Below are positions 1-7,174 of a stretch of 19,553 nt of DNA, piece after piece; positions within the stretch are counted from its first letter, which is position 1; each line of letters starts with the position of its first letter. The position numbers and the translations under genes were made by a program. Below the pieces are notes generated by a model. That model was not told the origin of the DNA. It saw only the letters and a program-made list of their open reading frames with translations, and did not search any database. The stretch comes from CAZRZN01 sp964604565 (GTDB taxonomy: Bacteria; Pseudomonadota; Alphaproteobacteria; Rhodobacterales; Rhodobacteraceae): contig CAZRZN010000057.1 of assembly GCA_964604565.1 (NCBI GenBank), positions 1 to 19,553 on the forward strand. The letters run 5' to 3'.

Positions 1-1
1 G

Positions 2-20
2 GACCATACATGCAATGGTC
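2..20. repeat. short inverted repeat at left edge
   Basis: GACCAT (2-7) and ATGGTC (15-20) form a perfect 6-bp dyad around a 7-base centre. It lies about 180 bases upstream of the speD start. It could be an operator or the tail of a terminator for a gene left of the window, but no T-run follows. Its function is unknown. Confidence 0.25.
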
Positions 21-115
21 GTGAAACTTTCTTCGCAAACGCAGAAAAAACCCTTGATCGACTCACATTATCCAAATAGGCGGGCGTCACTTTCGGAACC
101 GATCCCAACCCGGAC

Positions 116-134
116 GCCCTGCCCCATGCAGGGC
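116..134 (+). promoter_or_regulatory. hairpin in the speDE leader
   Basis: GCCCTGC (116-122) pairs perfectly with GCAGGGC (128-134) around a 5-base loop, 68 bases before the speD start codon. The following segment (about 150-195) leads straight into the strong Shine-Dalgarno GAAGGAGG (187-194). A 10-codon frame (126-158, ATG to TAA) starts in the loop, but no ribosome binding site precedes it. A structured leader in front of a polyamine operon would fit feedback control. I cannot assign it to a known RNA family from sequence alone. Confidence 0.35.
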
Positions 135-201
135 TTATGTGTCTTCGGGGGGCGCTAAGGGACCGACTGGAACGCACTACTGGCTTGAAGGAGGCTATGT
201 C

Positions 202-723
202 ATGAAAGACATCAACCTCTTCCAACTGGGGTACGGTCTGGAGACAGGCGCCCAAGAGGAAGACACCACCCGGGGTCTGGCCCCCGTAAACGATTCCCAT
301 TCGCCCCGCGACGTTTTCGACGAGGACCGCGACGACCATTTCATTCGTCGCGACGGCAATGTCTTTGCCGGCACCCACCTCATCATCGAAGTGGTGAACG
401 GGCATGGTCTGGACGATGAGGCCCGCATCCAGCAGGCGTTTCGCGATTGTGTCACGACCTGCGGCGCGACGCTGCTGCACATCCACACGCACAAGTTTTC
501 GCCGCAGGGCGTGTCGGGCGTGGCGGTTCTGGCGGAAAGCCACATCTCCGTGCACACATGGCCGGAAATCGGCTATGGCGCCTTCGACGTGTTCATGTGC
601 GGTGACGCCGTTCCGTGGAAAGCCGTCGACGTCCTCAGCCGCGCCTTCGGCACGGCCGACGTGCGCGTCAAGGAATTGCTGCGCGGCGAAGGTGTGGTGT
701 CAGAGGCCGGAGTGGCGGCATGA
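202..723 (+). CDS. speD: S-adenosylmethionine decarboxylase proenzyme
   Basis: SpeD decarboxylates S-adenosylmethionine to give the aminopropyl donor for spermidine synthesis in the cytoplasm. The 173-residue product carries the prokaryotic self-processing signature LAESHISVHTWPE (residues 110-122): cleavage between E112 and S113 would convert S113 into the pyruvoyl cofactor. H118 and C133 (in FMCGD) match the other conserved active-site positions. The N-terminal stretch of about 50 acidic residues is longer than in minimal bacterial homologues of about 130 residues. The ATG at 202 was chosen because GAAGGAGG ends 7 bases before it. An in-frame GTG at 139 has no such site and would add a low-complexity extension. 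The stop overlaps the speE start (ATGA), so the two genes are translationally coupled. Confidence 0.95.
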   Translation: MKDINLFQLGYGLETGAQEEDTTRGLAPVNDSHSPRDVFDEDRDDHFIRRDGNVFAGTHLIIEVVNGHGLDDEARIQQAFRDCVTTCGATLLHIHTHKFSPQGVSGVAVLAESHISVHTWPEIGYGAFDVFMCGDAVPWKAVDVLSRAFGTADVRVKELLRGEGVVSEAGVAA

Positions 724-1571
724 CCGAAAAGACCTGGATGCGCGAGCAATTGCACGCGCATTACGCCCAGGCCTTTACTGTCGACACGCTTCTTTACGAC
801 AGCGAAACGGATCATCAGCGCCTGCGGGTTTTCGAGAACGGAACCTTTGGGCGCATCCTGACGCTGGATGACGTGATCCAGACGACCGAGGGCGACAATT
901 TCATCTATCATGAAATGCTCACCCATGTGCCGATCCTGGCACATGGGGCGGCCCGGCGCGTCTGTATCGTCGGCGGCGGTGATGGGGGCATGGCGCGCGA
1001 GGTCCTGAAACACGCCTCTGTCGAGCATGTGACCATGGTCGAGATCGACGCCGGGGTCGTGGAATTTTCAAAGCAGTATCTGCCGAAGCTGAGCCAGGGC
1101 GCGTTTGACGACCCGCGACTGGATCTGGTGATCGCGGACGGTGCCGATTTCATGCGGAATACCGATGGCGGTTTCGACGTGATCATCGTCGATTCGACCG
1201 ACCCGATCGGACCCGGCGAGGTGCTGTTCACCGACACATTCTACGGCCACGCCAAACGGGCACTGACGCCGGACGGGATTCTCGTCACGCAGAACGGGGT
1301 GCCATTCGTGCAGGGCGATGAGCTGACCAATTCCCTGCGCGCCTTCAAGGCCTTGTTCGCGGATGCCTGGTGTTACCTGGCAACGGTGCCCACCTATGCC
1401 GGTGGTCCAATGGCCTTTGGCTGGGCGACCGACAGCGATGCGCGCAACGTGTCGCTGGATGTGCTGCAACGGCGCTTTGCAACTGCTGGTCTGGCCCCTG
1501 ACTACTATACGCCGGAGGTTCACAAGGCCGCTTTTGCCCTGCCCGGATACATTCTGAAACTCCTGCCCTGA
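720..1571 (+). CDS. speE: spermidine synthase (polyamine aminopropyltransferase)
   Basis: SpeE transfers the aminopropyl group from decarboxylated S-adenosylmethionine to putrescine, the step after SpeD. The 283-residue product has the nucleoside-binding loop GGGDGG (residues 85-90), the acidic residue E108 in VEID that binds the ribose, and the catalytic motif DSTDPIGP (158-165) with D158 and D161 positioned for the amine substrate. The length is normal for the family. The ATG at 720 overlaps the speD stop. An open extension upstream to 615 only reads speD in another frame. With speD it forms a two-gene operon. The hairpin at 1587-1602 follows the stop. Confidence 0.96.
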   Translation: MTEKTWMREQLHAHYAQAFTVDTLLYDSETDHQRLRVFENGTFGRILTLDDVIQTTEGDNFIYHEMLTHVPILAHGAARRVCIVGGGDGGMAREVLKHASVEHVTMVEIDAGVVEFSKQYLPKLSQGAFDDPRLDLVIADGADFMRNTDGGFDVIIVDSTDPIGPGEVLFTDTFYGHAKRALTPDGILVTQNGVPFVQGDELTNSLRAFKALFADAWCYLATVPTYAGGPMAFGWATDSDARNVSLDVLQRRFATAGLAPDYYTPEVHKAAFALPGYILKLLP

Positions 1572-1584
1572 GCGGAAGCGGATG

Positions 1585-1650
1585 GTGGGGGCTCCCGCCC
1601 CCGACGCCCTGTGGCCGTCTCCCCCGGGAGGTATTTTCAGAGAGAAGAAA
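1585..1650. repeat. hairpin plus conserved tail, Rhodobacteraceae-type intergenic element
   Basis: GGGGGC (1587-1592) and GCCCCC (1597-1602) form a perfect 6-bp hairpin with a 4-base loop. It is followed by CCCCCGGGAGGTATTTT (1620-1636) and a purine-rich AGAGAGAAGAAA tail. I recall a G-rich hairpin followed by 'CCCGGGAGTATTTTT..AGA.GAAG' as a recurrent intergenic element in Rhodobacteraceae genomes. That recognition is from memory and no second copy exists in this window. It lies between convergent speE and the thioesterase gene and may act as a bidirectional transcription end. The last codons of the thioesterase are inside it. Confidence 0.45.
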
Positions 1651-2080
1651 CCGGAGGGCGGGACGCTGGCGGGATTGCATAGGTCAGCGACGCATGGGCA
1701 AGCGGTCTGCTCTCCCCCTCGCTGAAGAGAAGCACGTCGGTGACCGAAAGCGTGCGGCCCAGTTTCAGCATCCGCGCCTCGGCAAGAATATCAAGACCGG
1801 AGGCGGGTTTGCGCATGAAGTCGATGGAGCAATGCGTGGTCACGGTCAGCGGCTGACGTCCGATCCGCGCCAAGGTCGCCACATAAGCCGCGACATCGGC
1901 GAGGCTGAACATCGCAGGGCCCGATACGGTGCCGCCCGGCCGCAGGTGGCGGTCCTGATTGAACAGACGCATGATCAGCAGATCGTCATCCAGTCGATCG
2001 ATACCGAACATGCCGCGTACCTGGGGAAAGACCTCATCGAGATACCCCATCATTTCATCGGCGCCAATCTTGAGTGTCAC
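1637..2080 (-). CDS. PaaI-family hotdog-fold thioesterase
   Basis: This is a 147-residue cytoplasmic protein of the hotdog fold, predicted to hydrolyse an acyl-CoA. The segment HLRPGGTVSGPAMFSLADVAAYVA (residues 45-68) is the central-helix signature of PaaI-type enzymes, with D62 in SLAD at the usual acidic catalytic position. The usual HGG loop is changed to VSG. The GTG start at 2080 was chosen because AGGAGG (2088-2093 on the minus strand) lies 7 bases upstream. Longer frames to 2155 run into the start of the divergent crotonase. The last residues and the stop are encoded by the intergenic element at 1585-1650. The true substrate is unknown. The divergent crotonase hints at acyl-CoA metabolism. 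Confidence 0.82.
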   Translation of the reverse strand: MTLKIGADEMMGYLDEVFPQVRGMFGIDRLDDDLLIMRLFNQDRHLRPGGTVSGPAMFSLADVAAYVATLARIGRQPLTVTTHCSIDFMRKPASGLDILAEARMLKLGRTLSVTDVLLFSEGESRPLAHASLTYAIPPASRPPVSSL

Positions 2081-2134
2081 CCGCTTTCCTCCTGTTTGCG
2101 CGCCAGCTAATCTACGACAAAGAAGGAGGACAAG

Positions 2135-2917
2135 ATGGAACTCTTGGAACGTCACGACTCAGACGGGATCGCCCATCTGCACATGAATGCGCCCGAGCGT
2201 CTTAACGCGCTCTCGGACGAGATGATGGCCGCGCTACAGGCGCAGATCGATGCCCTGTCCGAGGACCGGGAGACACGTGTCGTCATTCTGTCGGGGGCGG
2301 GCAAGGCGTTCTGCGCCGGCCATGATCTGAAACAGATGCAGCAGGCCCGTCAATCCGAAGATGGCGGGCGCGGCTATTTCGCGGATCTCTTTGCGCGCTG
2401 CACGAAGGTAATGACGGGCCTGACCCGCCTGCCCCAGCCCGTGATCGCGCAGGTCCATGGCATCGCCACCGCGGCGGGCTGCCAGATGGTCGCCTCCTGC
2501 GATCTGGCGGTTGCTGCGGAAGGCACGCGGTTCGGCGTGAACGGGGTAAATATCGGATTGTTCTGTTCGACACCGATGGTCGCGCTGTCGCGCAATATCC
2601 CGCGCAAGAAAGCCTTTGAAATGCTGACCACCGGCCGGTTCGTTCCCGCGGAAGAGGCGGAACGCATGGGCCTGGTGAACAAGGTGGTCCCGCAGGAGAA
2701 CCTGGAGGCCGCGACCCGCGAATTGGCAGAGACGCTGAAGGGCAAGCTTTCGGCCGCGGTGAAGATCGGCAAGAGCACCTTTTACGATCAGATCGAGATG
2801 GAGCTGGACGCCGCCTATGCACATGCCGGACAGGTCATGGTCGAAAACATGCTGTGGCGTGATACGAATGAAGGCATCGCCGCCTTTCTCGAAAAGCGCC
2901 CGCCAGACTGGTCCTGA
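2135..2917 (+). CDS. enoyl-CoA hydratase/isomerase family protein (ECHDC3-like)
   Basis: This is a 260-residue crotonase-fold protein. The oxyanion-hole segments are present: AGHDL (61-65) and ATAAGCQMVASCD (111-123). The C-terminal EKRPPDWS matches the crotonase C-terminal element. Aligned by eye to classical crotonase, both catalytic glutamates are replaced: Q117 stands where GGCE has Glu, and G137 stands where QPE has Glu. Ordinary hydration of enoyl-CoA is therefore doubtful. Together with the GLFCSTP segment (141-147), the pattern resembles the ECHDC3 subgroup, whose reaction is not well defined. The start is firm: GAAGGAGGA (2122-2130) ends 4 bases before the ATG. It is divergent from the thioesterase and followed after 50 bases by trmFO. 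Confidence 0.88.
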   Translation: MELLERHDSDGIAHLHMNAPERLNALSDEMMAALQAQIDALSEDRETRVVILSGAGKAFCAGHDLKQMQQARQSEDGGRGYFADLFARCTKVMTGLTRLPQPVIAQVHGIATAAGCQMVASCDLAVAAEGTRFGVNGVNIGLFCSTPMVALSRNIPRKKAFEMLTTGRFVPAEEAERMGLVNKVVPQENLEAATRELAETLKGKLSAAVKIGKSTFYDQIEMELDAAYAHAGQVMVENMLWRDTNEGIAAFLEKRPPDWS

Positions 2918-2967
2918 TCTGTGCGACGGGCCTTGGCAGATCCGCGACGCTCCGCTACATCCGGCGC

Positions 2968-4332
2968 ATGACAGAGACATTGCATATCGTCGGCGGCGGC
3001 ATGGCCGGATCCGAAGCCGCTTGGCAGGCGGCCGAACTGGGCATCAGGGTGGTGATCCACGAGATGCGCCCGAAGGTGAAGACCTTTGCGCATCAGACGG
3101 AAAACCTTGGGGAAATGGTGTGTTCCAACTCGTTCAGATCGGACGATGACGAGCAGAACGCCGTTGGCCTGCTGCATTGGGAAATGCGGCAGGCAGGCGG
3201 GCTGATCATGCGCATGGCCCAAAAGCACCGATTGCCGGCGGGCGGCGCCTTGGCCGTGGACCGCGAAGCCTTTGCCCAAAGCGTGACAGAGGCGTTGAAC
3301 GCCCATCCGAACATCGAGGTTTCCATTGGTGAGATCAACGAGTTGCCTCATGAGGGTCACTGGATCTTTGCAACGGGTCCGCTGACCTCGCAAGGGCTGG
3401 GCGCTGCGATCCAGGCGGAGACCGGCGCGGACCGGCTGGCATTTTTCGATGCCATCGCCCCGATCGTCTACGCCGAGTCGATCGACATGTCCGTGGCTTG
3501 GCGGCAATCGAGATACGACAAGGGCGAGACGGAGGCTGAACAGAAGGCCTATATCAATTGCCCAATGACACGCGACGAATATGAGGCCTTTATCGACGCC
3601 TTGTTGGCCGCCGAGAAGACCGAGTTTCACGAGGGTGAGACCGCAGGCTATTTCGACGGTTGCCTGCCGATAGAGGTCATGGCGGAACGCGGTCGGGAAA
3701 CCCTGCGCCACGGACCCATGAAACCTGTTGGCCTGACGAATCCGCACAATCCAGACCAAAAGGCCTATGCCGTCGTCCAGTTGCGGCGGGACAATGCCCT
3801 GGGCACGCTCTACAATATCGTCGGCTTTCAGACAAAGATGAAGTATGGCGCACAAGCCAATGTTTTCAAAATGATTCCGGGACTTGCCGATGCGCGTTTC
3901 GCGCGCCTTGGCGGGATCCATCGCAATACCTTCCTGAACAGTCCAAGCCTGTTGGACGGGCAGATGCGGCTGCGTTCAAGGCCAAATATCCGGTTCGCGG
4001 GCCAGATCACGGGGGTGGAGGGTTATGTCGAATCCTCGGCCATGGGGCTATTGGCCGGACGCATGGCCGCGGCGGATATCCAGGCCCGCAGCGTGCCGCC
4101 GGTTCCGCAGGACAGCGCCCACGGTGCATTGATTCATCACATCACCGGCGGCGCGGAGGCCAAGAGTTTTCAGCCGATGAACGTCAATTTTGGCCTGTTC
4201 CGGCCGCTGGAAGGGTTGCGCGGTGGGCGCAAGGGCCGGAGGGACCGCTACAAGGCCTATACCGACCGGGCGAAAGCGGTCTGGAGCACATGGCTTGCCG
4301 AGCAAGGGGTTGACGAACGCGCCGCGGAGTAG
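2968..4332 (+). CDS. trmFO: folate-dependent tRNA (uracil-54) C5-methyltransferase
   Basis: TrmFO makes ribothymidine at position 54 of tRNA, using 5,10-methylenetetrahydrofolate as carbon donor and FADH2 as reductant. The 454-residue product starts with the FAD dinucleotide-binding motif HIVGGGMAGSEAA (6-18) and has the family blocks HEMRP (31-35) and MVCSNSFRSD (50-59). The two cysteines implicated in catalysis are present: C52 in VCSNS and C198 in INCPM. The C-terminal 'PMNVNFGLF' block is also typical. The length is normal. No clear Shine-Dalgarno precedes the ATG at 2968, but no better start exists because the FAD motif begins within ten residues. It lies between the crotonase and a methyltransferase, all on the same strand. 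Confidence 0.96.
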   Translation: MTETLHIVGGGMAGSEAAWQAAELGIRVVIHEMRPKVKTFAHQTENLGEMVCSNSFRSDDDEQNAVGLLHWEMRQAGGLIMRMAQKHRLPAGGALAVDREAFAQSVTEALNAHPNIEVSIGEINELPHEGHWIFATGPLTSQGLGAAIQAETGADRLAFFDAIAPIVYAESIDMSVAWRQSRYDKGETEAEQKAYINCPMTRDEYEAFIDALLAAEKTEFHEGETAGYFDGCLPIEVMAERGRETLRHGPMKPVGLTNPHNPDQKAYAVVQLRRDNALGTLYNIVGFQTKMKYGAQANVFKMIPGLADARFARLGGIHRNTFLNSPSLLDGQMRLRSRPNIRFAGQITGVEGYVESSAMGLLAGRMAAADIQARSVPPVPQDSAHGALIHHITGGAEAKSFQPMNVNFGLFRPLEGLRGGRKGRRDRYKAYTDRAKAVWSTWLAEQGVDERAAE

Positions 4333-4344
4333 AACGCTGGGCCC

Positions 4345-4950
4345 ATGGCAGAAAACTTCTTCGATCAGGTCTACAAGGCCCGCAACGACGCAGAGACCCG
4401 CGATCTGTATGATGAGTGGGCGGATCAATACGACAAGGTCGTGCTGCAAGAGGGGTATGCGACGCCCGCGCGCTGTGCCCAGGCGCTGCGCACGGCAATG
4501 TCTGATCTGGACGCACCGATCCTTGATTTCGGCTGCGGCACCGGGCTGTCGGGCCTTGCGCTGCGGCTTGCCGGGTTCAACGTGATCGATGGCGTCGATC
4601 TGTCCCCCTCGATGCTGGAGGTGGCACGCGAGAAAGGGGTCTATCGCAACCTGACGGCCATCGAAGCCGAGGAACCGATAGACGGAGACTATGGCGCCAT
4701 TGCAGCGATCGGAGTCATCGGCGCCGGTGCAGCACCGTTGAGCGCGCTGACGCGGATCTTGGATGGATTGACGCCGGGGATGAAATTCGTGTTCTCGTTC
4801 AACGACCACACGCTCGAAGATCCGGCATTCGAAGACACCGTCAACCGCTACATTTCCGACGGGACAATGCAGCACCTGTTCCGCGAGCATGGCGATCACC
4901 TGCCGGGACAAGACATGAAATCCACCGTTTATGTTCTTGAAAAGACATGA
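4345..4950 (+). CDS. small class I SAM-dependent methyltransferase
   Basis: This 201-residue protein has a Rossmann-like methyltransferase fold. Motif I is ILDFGCGTGLSG (59-70), followed by an acidic residue at the end of strand 2 in VDLSPSML (84-91). The N-terminal segment LYDEWADQYD (21-30) is shared with a group of small methyltransferases related to the vertebrate WBSCR27/METTL27 proteins. The substrate cannot be read from sequence. It starts 12 bases after trmFO and ends 21 bases before gluQ, so it is likely co-transcribed with two tRNA-modification genes. A tRNA or translation-factor substrate is only a guess from context. Confidence 0.85.
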   Translation: MAENFFDQVYKARNDAETRDLYDEWADQYDKVVLQEGYATPARCAQALRTAMSDLDAPILDFGCGTGLSGLALRLAGFNVIDGVDLSPSMLEVAREKGVYRNLTAIEAEEPIDGDYGAIAAIGVIGAGAAPLSALTRILDGLTPGMKFVFSFNDHTLEDPAFEDTVNRYISDGTMQHLFREHGDHLPGQDMKSTVYVLEKT

Positions 4951-4971
4951 CGCACTGAGATTTTCAGACCT

Positions 4972-5841
4972 GTGAAATTCACCACGCGTTTCGCGCCCTC
5001 ACCGACCGGACCGCTGCATCTGGGGCACGCCTATTCCGCGTTGCTCGCGCATGATATGGCGCGGAACGCAGGGGGGCGGTTTCTATTGCGTATCGAGGAT
5101 ATCGACCAGACCCGGTCACGGCCAGAATGGGAACGGCAGATCAAAGACGACCTCACCTGGCTTGGCCTTCGATGGGATGCGCCGCCGATGCGCCAGTCGG
5201 ACCGCGCAGAAACCTATGCCCGGCAACTGAAGGAACTCTGGGCGCGCGGTCTGTTGTTTACCTGCACATGCACGCGGCGCGACATTGCCGCAGCCGCCTC
5301 CGCCCCGCAGGAAGGGGCCGAACCAGCGCAGGGGCCGGACGGGCTGATCTATCCCGGCACCTGTCGACACCGCTATTCACGGAAAGGCCCCGTGCCGGAG
5401 GGCACGGCACTGCGGCTTGACATGGCGGCGGCGGTCGAGACGGTGCAAGCCGCCTGCATCACCTTCAGGGAGATCGGCCCTGTGGGCAGGAGTCCGGGGC
5501 ACGACGTCACCGTCGAAACCTCAGACCTGATATCAACAGTGGGCGATATCGTCTTGTCCCGAAAGGAATTTGCTGGATCGTATCATTTGTCTGTCGTGCT
5601 GGACGATTGGGATCAGGAGATCACCCATGTGGTCCGCGGCGAGGATCTGTTCGACGCGACGCAGATCCATGTCCTTCTGCAGGGTCTTCTCGGTCTGGTC
5701 ACGCCAACTTATCTGCATCACGCTCTGATCCGCGACGAAAGCGGACGGCGGCTCGCCAAGCGGGACGATGCGCGCGCCATTTCCGCCTACCGTGCCGACG
5801 GTCTCTCCCCGGCGGACATCAGGGGAAAGGCCGGTCTGTGA
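4972..5841 (+). CDS. gluQ: glutamyl-Q tRNA(Asp) synthetase
   Basis: GluQ-RS is a truncated glutamyl-tRNA synthetase without an anticodon-binding domain. It attaches glutamate to the queuosine base at position 34 of tRNA-Asp. The 289-residue product has APSPTGPLHLGH (8-19, the HIGH-type signature), IEDID (41-45), and the zinc site C98-x-C100 with Y127 and C131. RLAKRD (260-265) is the KMSKS-equivalent. The absence of a C-terminal anticodon domain separates it from GltX. The start is a GTG at 4972 with a poor ribosome binding site, but the family N-terminus begins immediately after it. A tRNA-Asp(GUC), its expected substrate, happens to lie at the right edge of the window. Confidence 0.94.
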   Translation: MKFTTRFAPSPTGPLHLGHAYSALLAHDMARNAGGRFLLRIEDIDQTRSRPEWERQIKDDLTWLGLRWDAPPMRQSDRAETYARQLKELWARGLLFTCTCTRRDIAAAASAPQEGAEPAQGPDGLIYPGTCRHRYSRKGPVPEGTALRLDMAAAVETVQAACITFREIGPVGRSPGHDVTVETSDLISTVGDIVLSRKEFAGSYHLSVVLDDWDQEITHVVRGEDLFDATQIHVLLQGLLGLVTPTYLHHALIRDESGRRLAKRDDARAISAYRADGLSPADIRGKAGL

Positions 5842-5894
5842 CCGGACTCATAGTCACGCTCCGTCAATCTCTCACACGCAACCGGTCTTGCGTT

Positions 5895-6257
5895 TCAGGT
5901 CGTCATGGGCGCCATCAGTTCAACCTCTTCGCCATCCCGGATTGCCGTGTAGAAACAATTGCGCCGATTGGTATGGCAGGCAGGTCCCGACTGCTGCACA
6001 ATCGCCAGCAGGCTGTCCCGATCGCAGTCAACGCGCAGATCCACCAGCCTTTGCGCATGACCCGAGGATTCCCCCTTGACCCAGAAGGCTTGCCGCGACC
6101 GGGACCAATAGGTGACACGACCGGTCTGCAGCGTGCGTGTCACCGACTCTGCGCTCATCCAGGCCATCATCAGCACCTCGCCACTGGTCTCATCCTGCGC
6201 AATGCATGGAATAAGACCCTCTGCATTATAGGTCAGGCTGGACGGATCGAATGTCAT
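5895..6257 (-). CDS. hisI: phosphoribosyl-AMP cyclohydrolase
   Basis: HisI opens the adenine ring of phosphoribosyl-AMP, the third step of histidine synthesis, using zinc and magnesium. The 120-residue product is the stand-alone form without a fused HisE domain. Metal-binding residues are visible: C78DRD81, the C94H95 pair in GPACHTNRRNC, and C101. TYWSRSR (49-55) is the substrate-binding block. The ATG at 6257 was preferred over a longer frame to 6347 because AAAGG lies about 8 bases upstream and the conserved region starts soon after. It is convergent with gluQ (53-base gap) and divergent from the IscU-like gene. No other his genes are in the window. Confidence 0.94.
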   Translation of the reverse strand: MTFDPSSLTYNAEGLIPCIAQDETSGEVLMMAWMSAESVTRTLQTGRVTYWSRSRQAFWVKGESSGHAQRLVDLRVDCDRDSLLAIVQQSGPACHTNRRNCFYTAIRDGEEVELMAPMTT

Positions 6258-6321
6258 GTGAAAACCTTTTGTTTCAGCGGATCCCGACCTATGTATGGTG
6301 AATTGTAAGCGGGAGAAAGCC

Positions 6322-6774
6322 ATGAGCGGCGAAACCGATCTGATCAAGCTCTACTCCGGCCGGATCCTCGAACTGGCGTCGGACATTCCTCACAACACGC
6401 GGTTGGAGTCTCCGCAGGTGAGTGTCAAGAAACGCTCGCCGCTTTGCGGATCGACCGTGACCGTCGATCTCAGCCTGAAAGATGGCCGCGTCGCGGAATT
6501 CGGGCAGGACGTCAAAGCCTGCGCGCTGGGTCAGGCGGCGGCCTCCGTCGTGGGCGGAGCCATCGTCGGCCGCACGCCCGACGAGATCGTGACGGCCCGG
6601 GATGCATTGCGCGCCATGCTGAAGGAAGGCGGGCCAACGCCGCCTGCGCCTTTCGAAGAGTTGGAAGTTCTGCGCCCCGCAGCCGCCTACAAGAACCGGC
6701 ATGCGTCGATCCTGCTGGCGCTCGATGCGGCAAGCCAGGCGGTCGACGAAGCTCGCGAGACGCATTCCGCCTGA
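6322..6774 (+). CDS. IscU/NifU-type iron-sulfur scaffold-like protein
   Basis: This 150-residue protein has the SufE/IscU-like scaffold fold: YSGRILELASDIPHN at the N-terminus, PLCGS (40-44), and VKACALGQAAAS (64-75). Canonical IscU and SufU bind the nascent cluster with three cysteines and an aspartate (CGD). Here C42 and C67 are present, but the Asp after CG is Ser, and the third cysteine (HCSIL in IscU) is replaced: the matching segment reads RHASIL with A128. Function as a standard scaffold is therefore uncertain. The ATG at 6322 follows GGGAGA (6311-6316). It is divergent from hisI with 64 bases between starts, and no isc or suf partner genes are nearby. Confidence 0.82.
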   Translation: MSGETDLIKLYSGRILELASDIPHNTRLESPQVSVKKRSPLCGSTVTVDLSLKDGRVAEFGQDVKACALGQAAASVVGGAIVGRTPDEIVTARDALRAMLKEGGPTPPAPFEELEVLRPAAAYKNRHASILLALDAASQAVDEARETHSA

Positions 6775-6840
6775 CTGCCTGATCGGTTTTTCCCTGAAAG
6801 AGACTGGCCGGTCCGTCCCATGACATTCCGGATTCGACAC

Positions 6841-6876
6841 AAAAAAACCGCCGCACTCCGGGACGGGAGGCGGCGG
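6841..6876 (-). terminator. rho-independent terminator on the minus strand
   Basis: Read on the minus strand, CCGCCG (6876-6871) pairs with CGGCGG (6853-6848). A nested CTCC/GGAG stem sits inside, and seven T follow (6847-6841). The T-run fixes the orientation, so it cannot end the plus-strand IscU-like gene. The only minus-strand gene positioned to use it is the small gene at 7006-7128, 130 bases upstream. Confidence 0.85.
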
Positions 6877-7005
6877 CAAGGAGCGTGGCACTCTGTGTTC
6901 ACAGGATCGCATCGGCTACAGGCAGTAGAACCGATCCGGGGACAGGCGACGCATCGGGACAGATGATGCGCAAACGATCCGGGTCACAGTCACGCAGGCA
7001 GAAAC

Positions 7006-7128
7006 TCAGAAAACCGACGGCAGGTGAAGCGCGCCAAAGAAGATCACGACCAGTGAGAGCGCCCCGATGGCATCCTGCCACAGGGTTGCGTGCTGACGCT
7101 GCAGGGCAGTCTTGACCGTGTTAATCAT
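7006..7128 (-). CDS. 40-residue single-span membrane protein, probably SOS-induced
   Basis: On the minus strand, GGAGA lies 6 bases before an ATG at 7128 that opens a 40-codon frame ending in TGA at 7006. The product begins MINTVKTALQRQHATLWQDA, a basic amphipathic N-terminus, and continues with a hydrophobic stretch (about residues 21-36, GALSLVVIFFGALHLP) long enough for one membrane span. There is no cleavable signal site. It is framed by its own control region (overlapping LexA boxes and a CtrA-like site at 7162-7215) and a strong terminator (6841-6876). That framing is the main reason to call it a real gene. I do not recognise the family. SOS control and a single span recall Caulobacter SidA, a tiny division inhibitor, but this is analogy only. 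Confidence 0.72.
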   Translation of the reverse strand: MINTVKTALQRQHATLWQDAIGALSLVVIFFGALHLPSVF

Positions 7129-7174
7129 GGTGCGTCTCCAATCCGTCGTTTGTTGTCACTTTGTTCTCATATTC

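Noticed and set aside
139..201. Upstream extension of speD from the GTG at 139
   Set aside because: It has no ribosome binding site and no family similarity, while the ATG at 202 has a near-perfect one. The stretch is better read as an untranslated leader.
6899..7081. A 60-codon minus-strand frame overlapping the small SOS gene in another frame
   Set aside because: It has no ribosome binding site or promoter placement and would overlap most of the better-supported 40-residue frame, which has a site 6 bases upstream and a membrane span.
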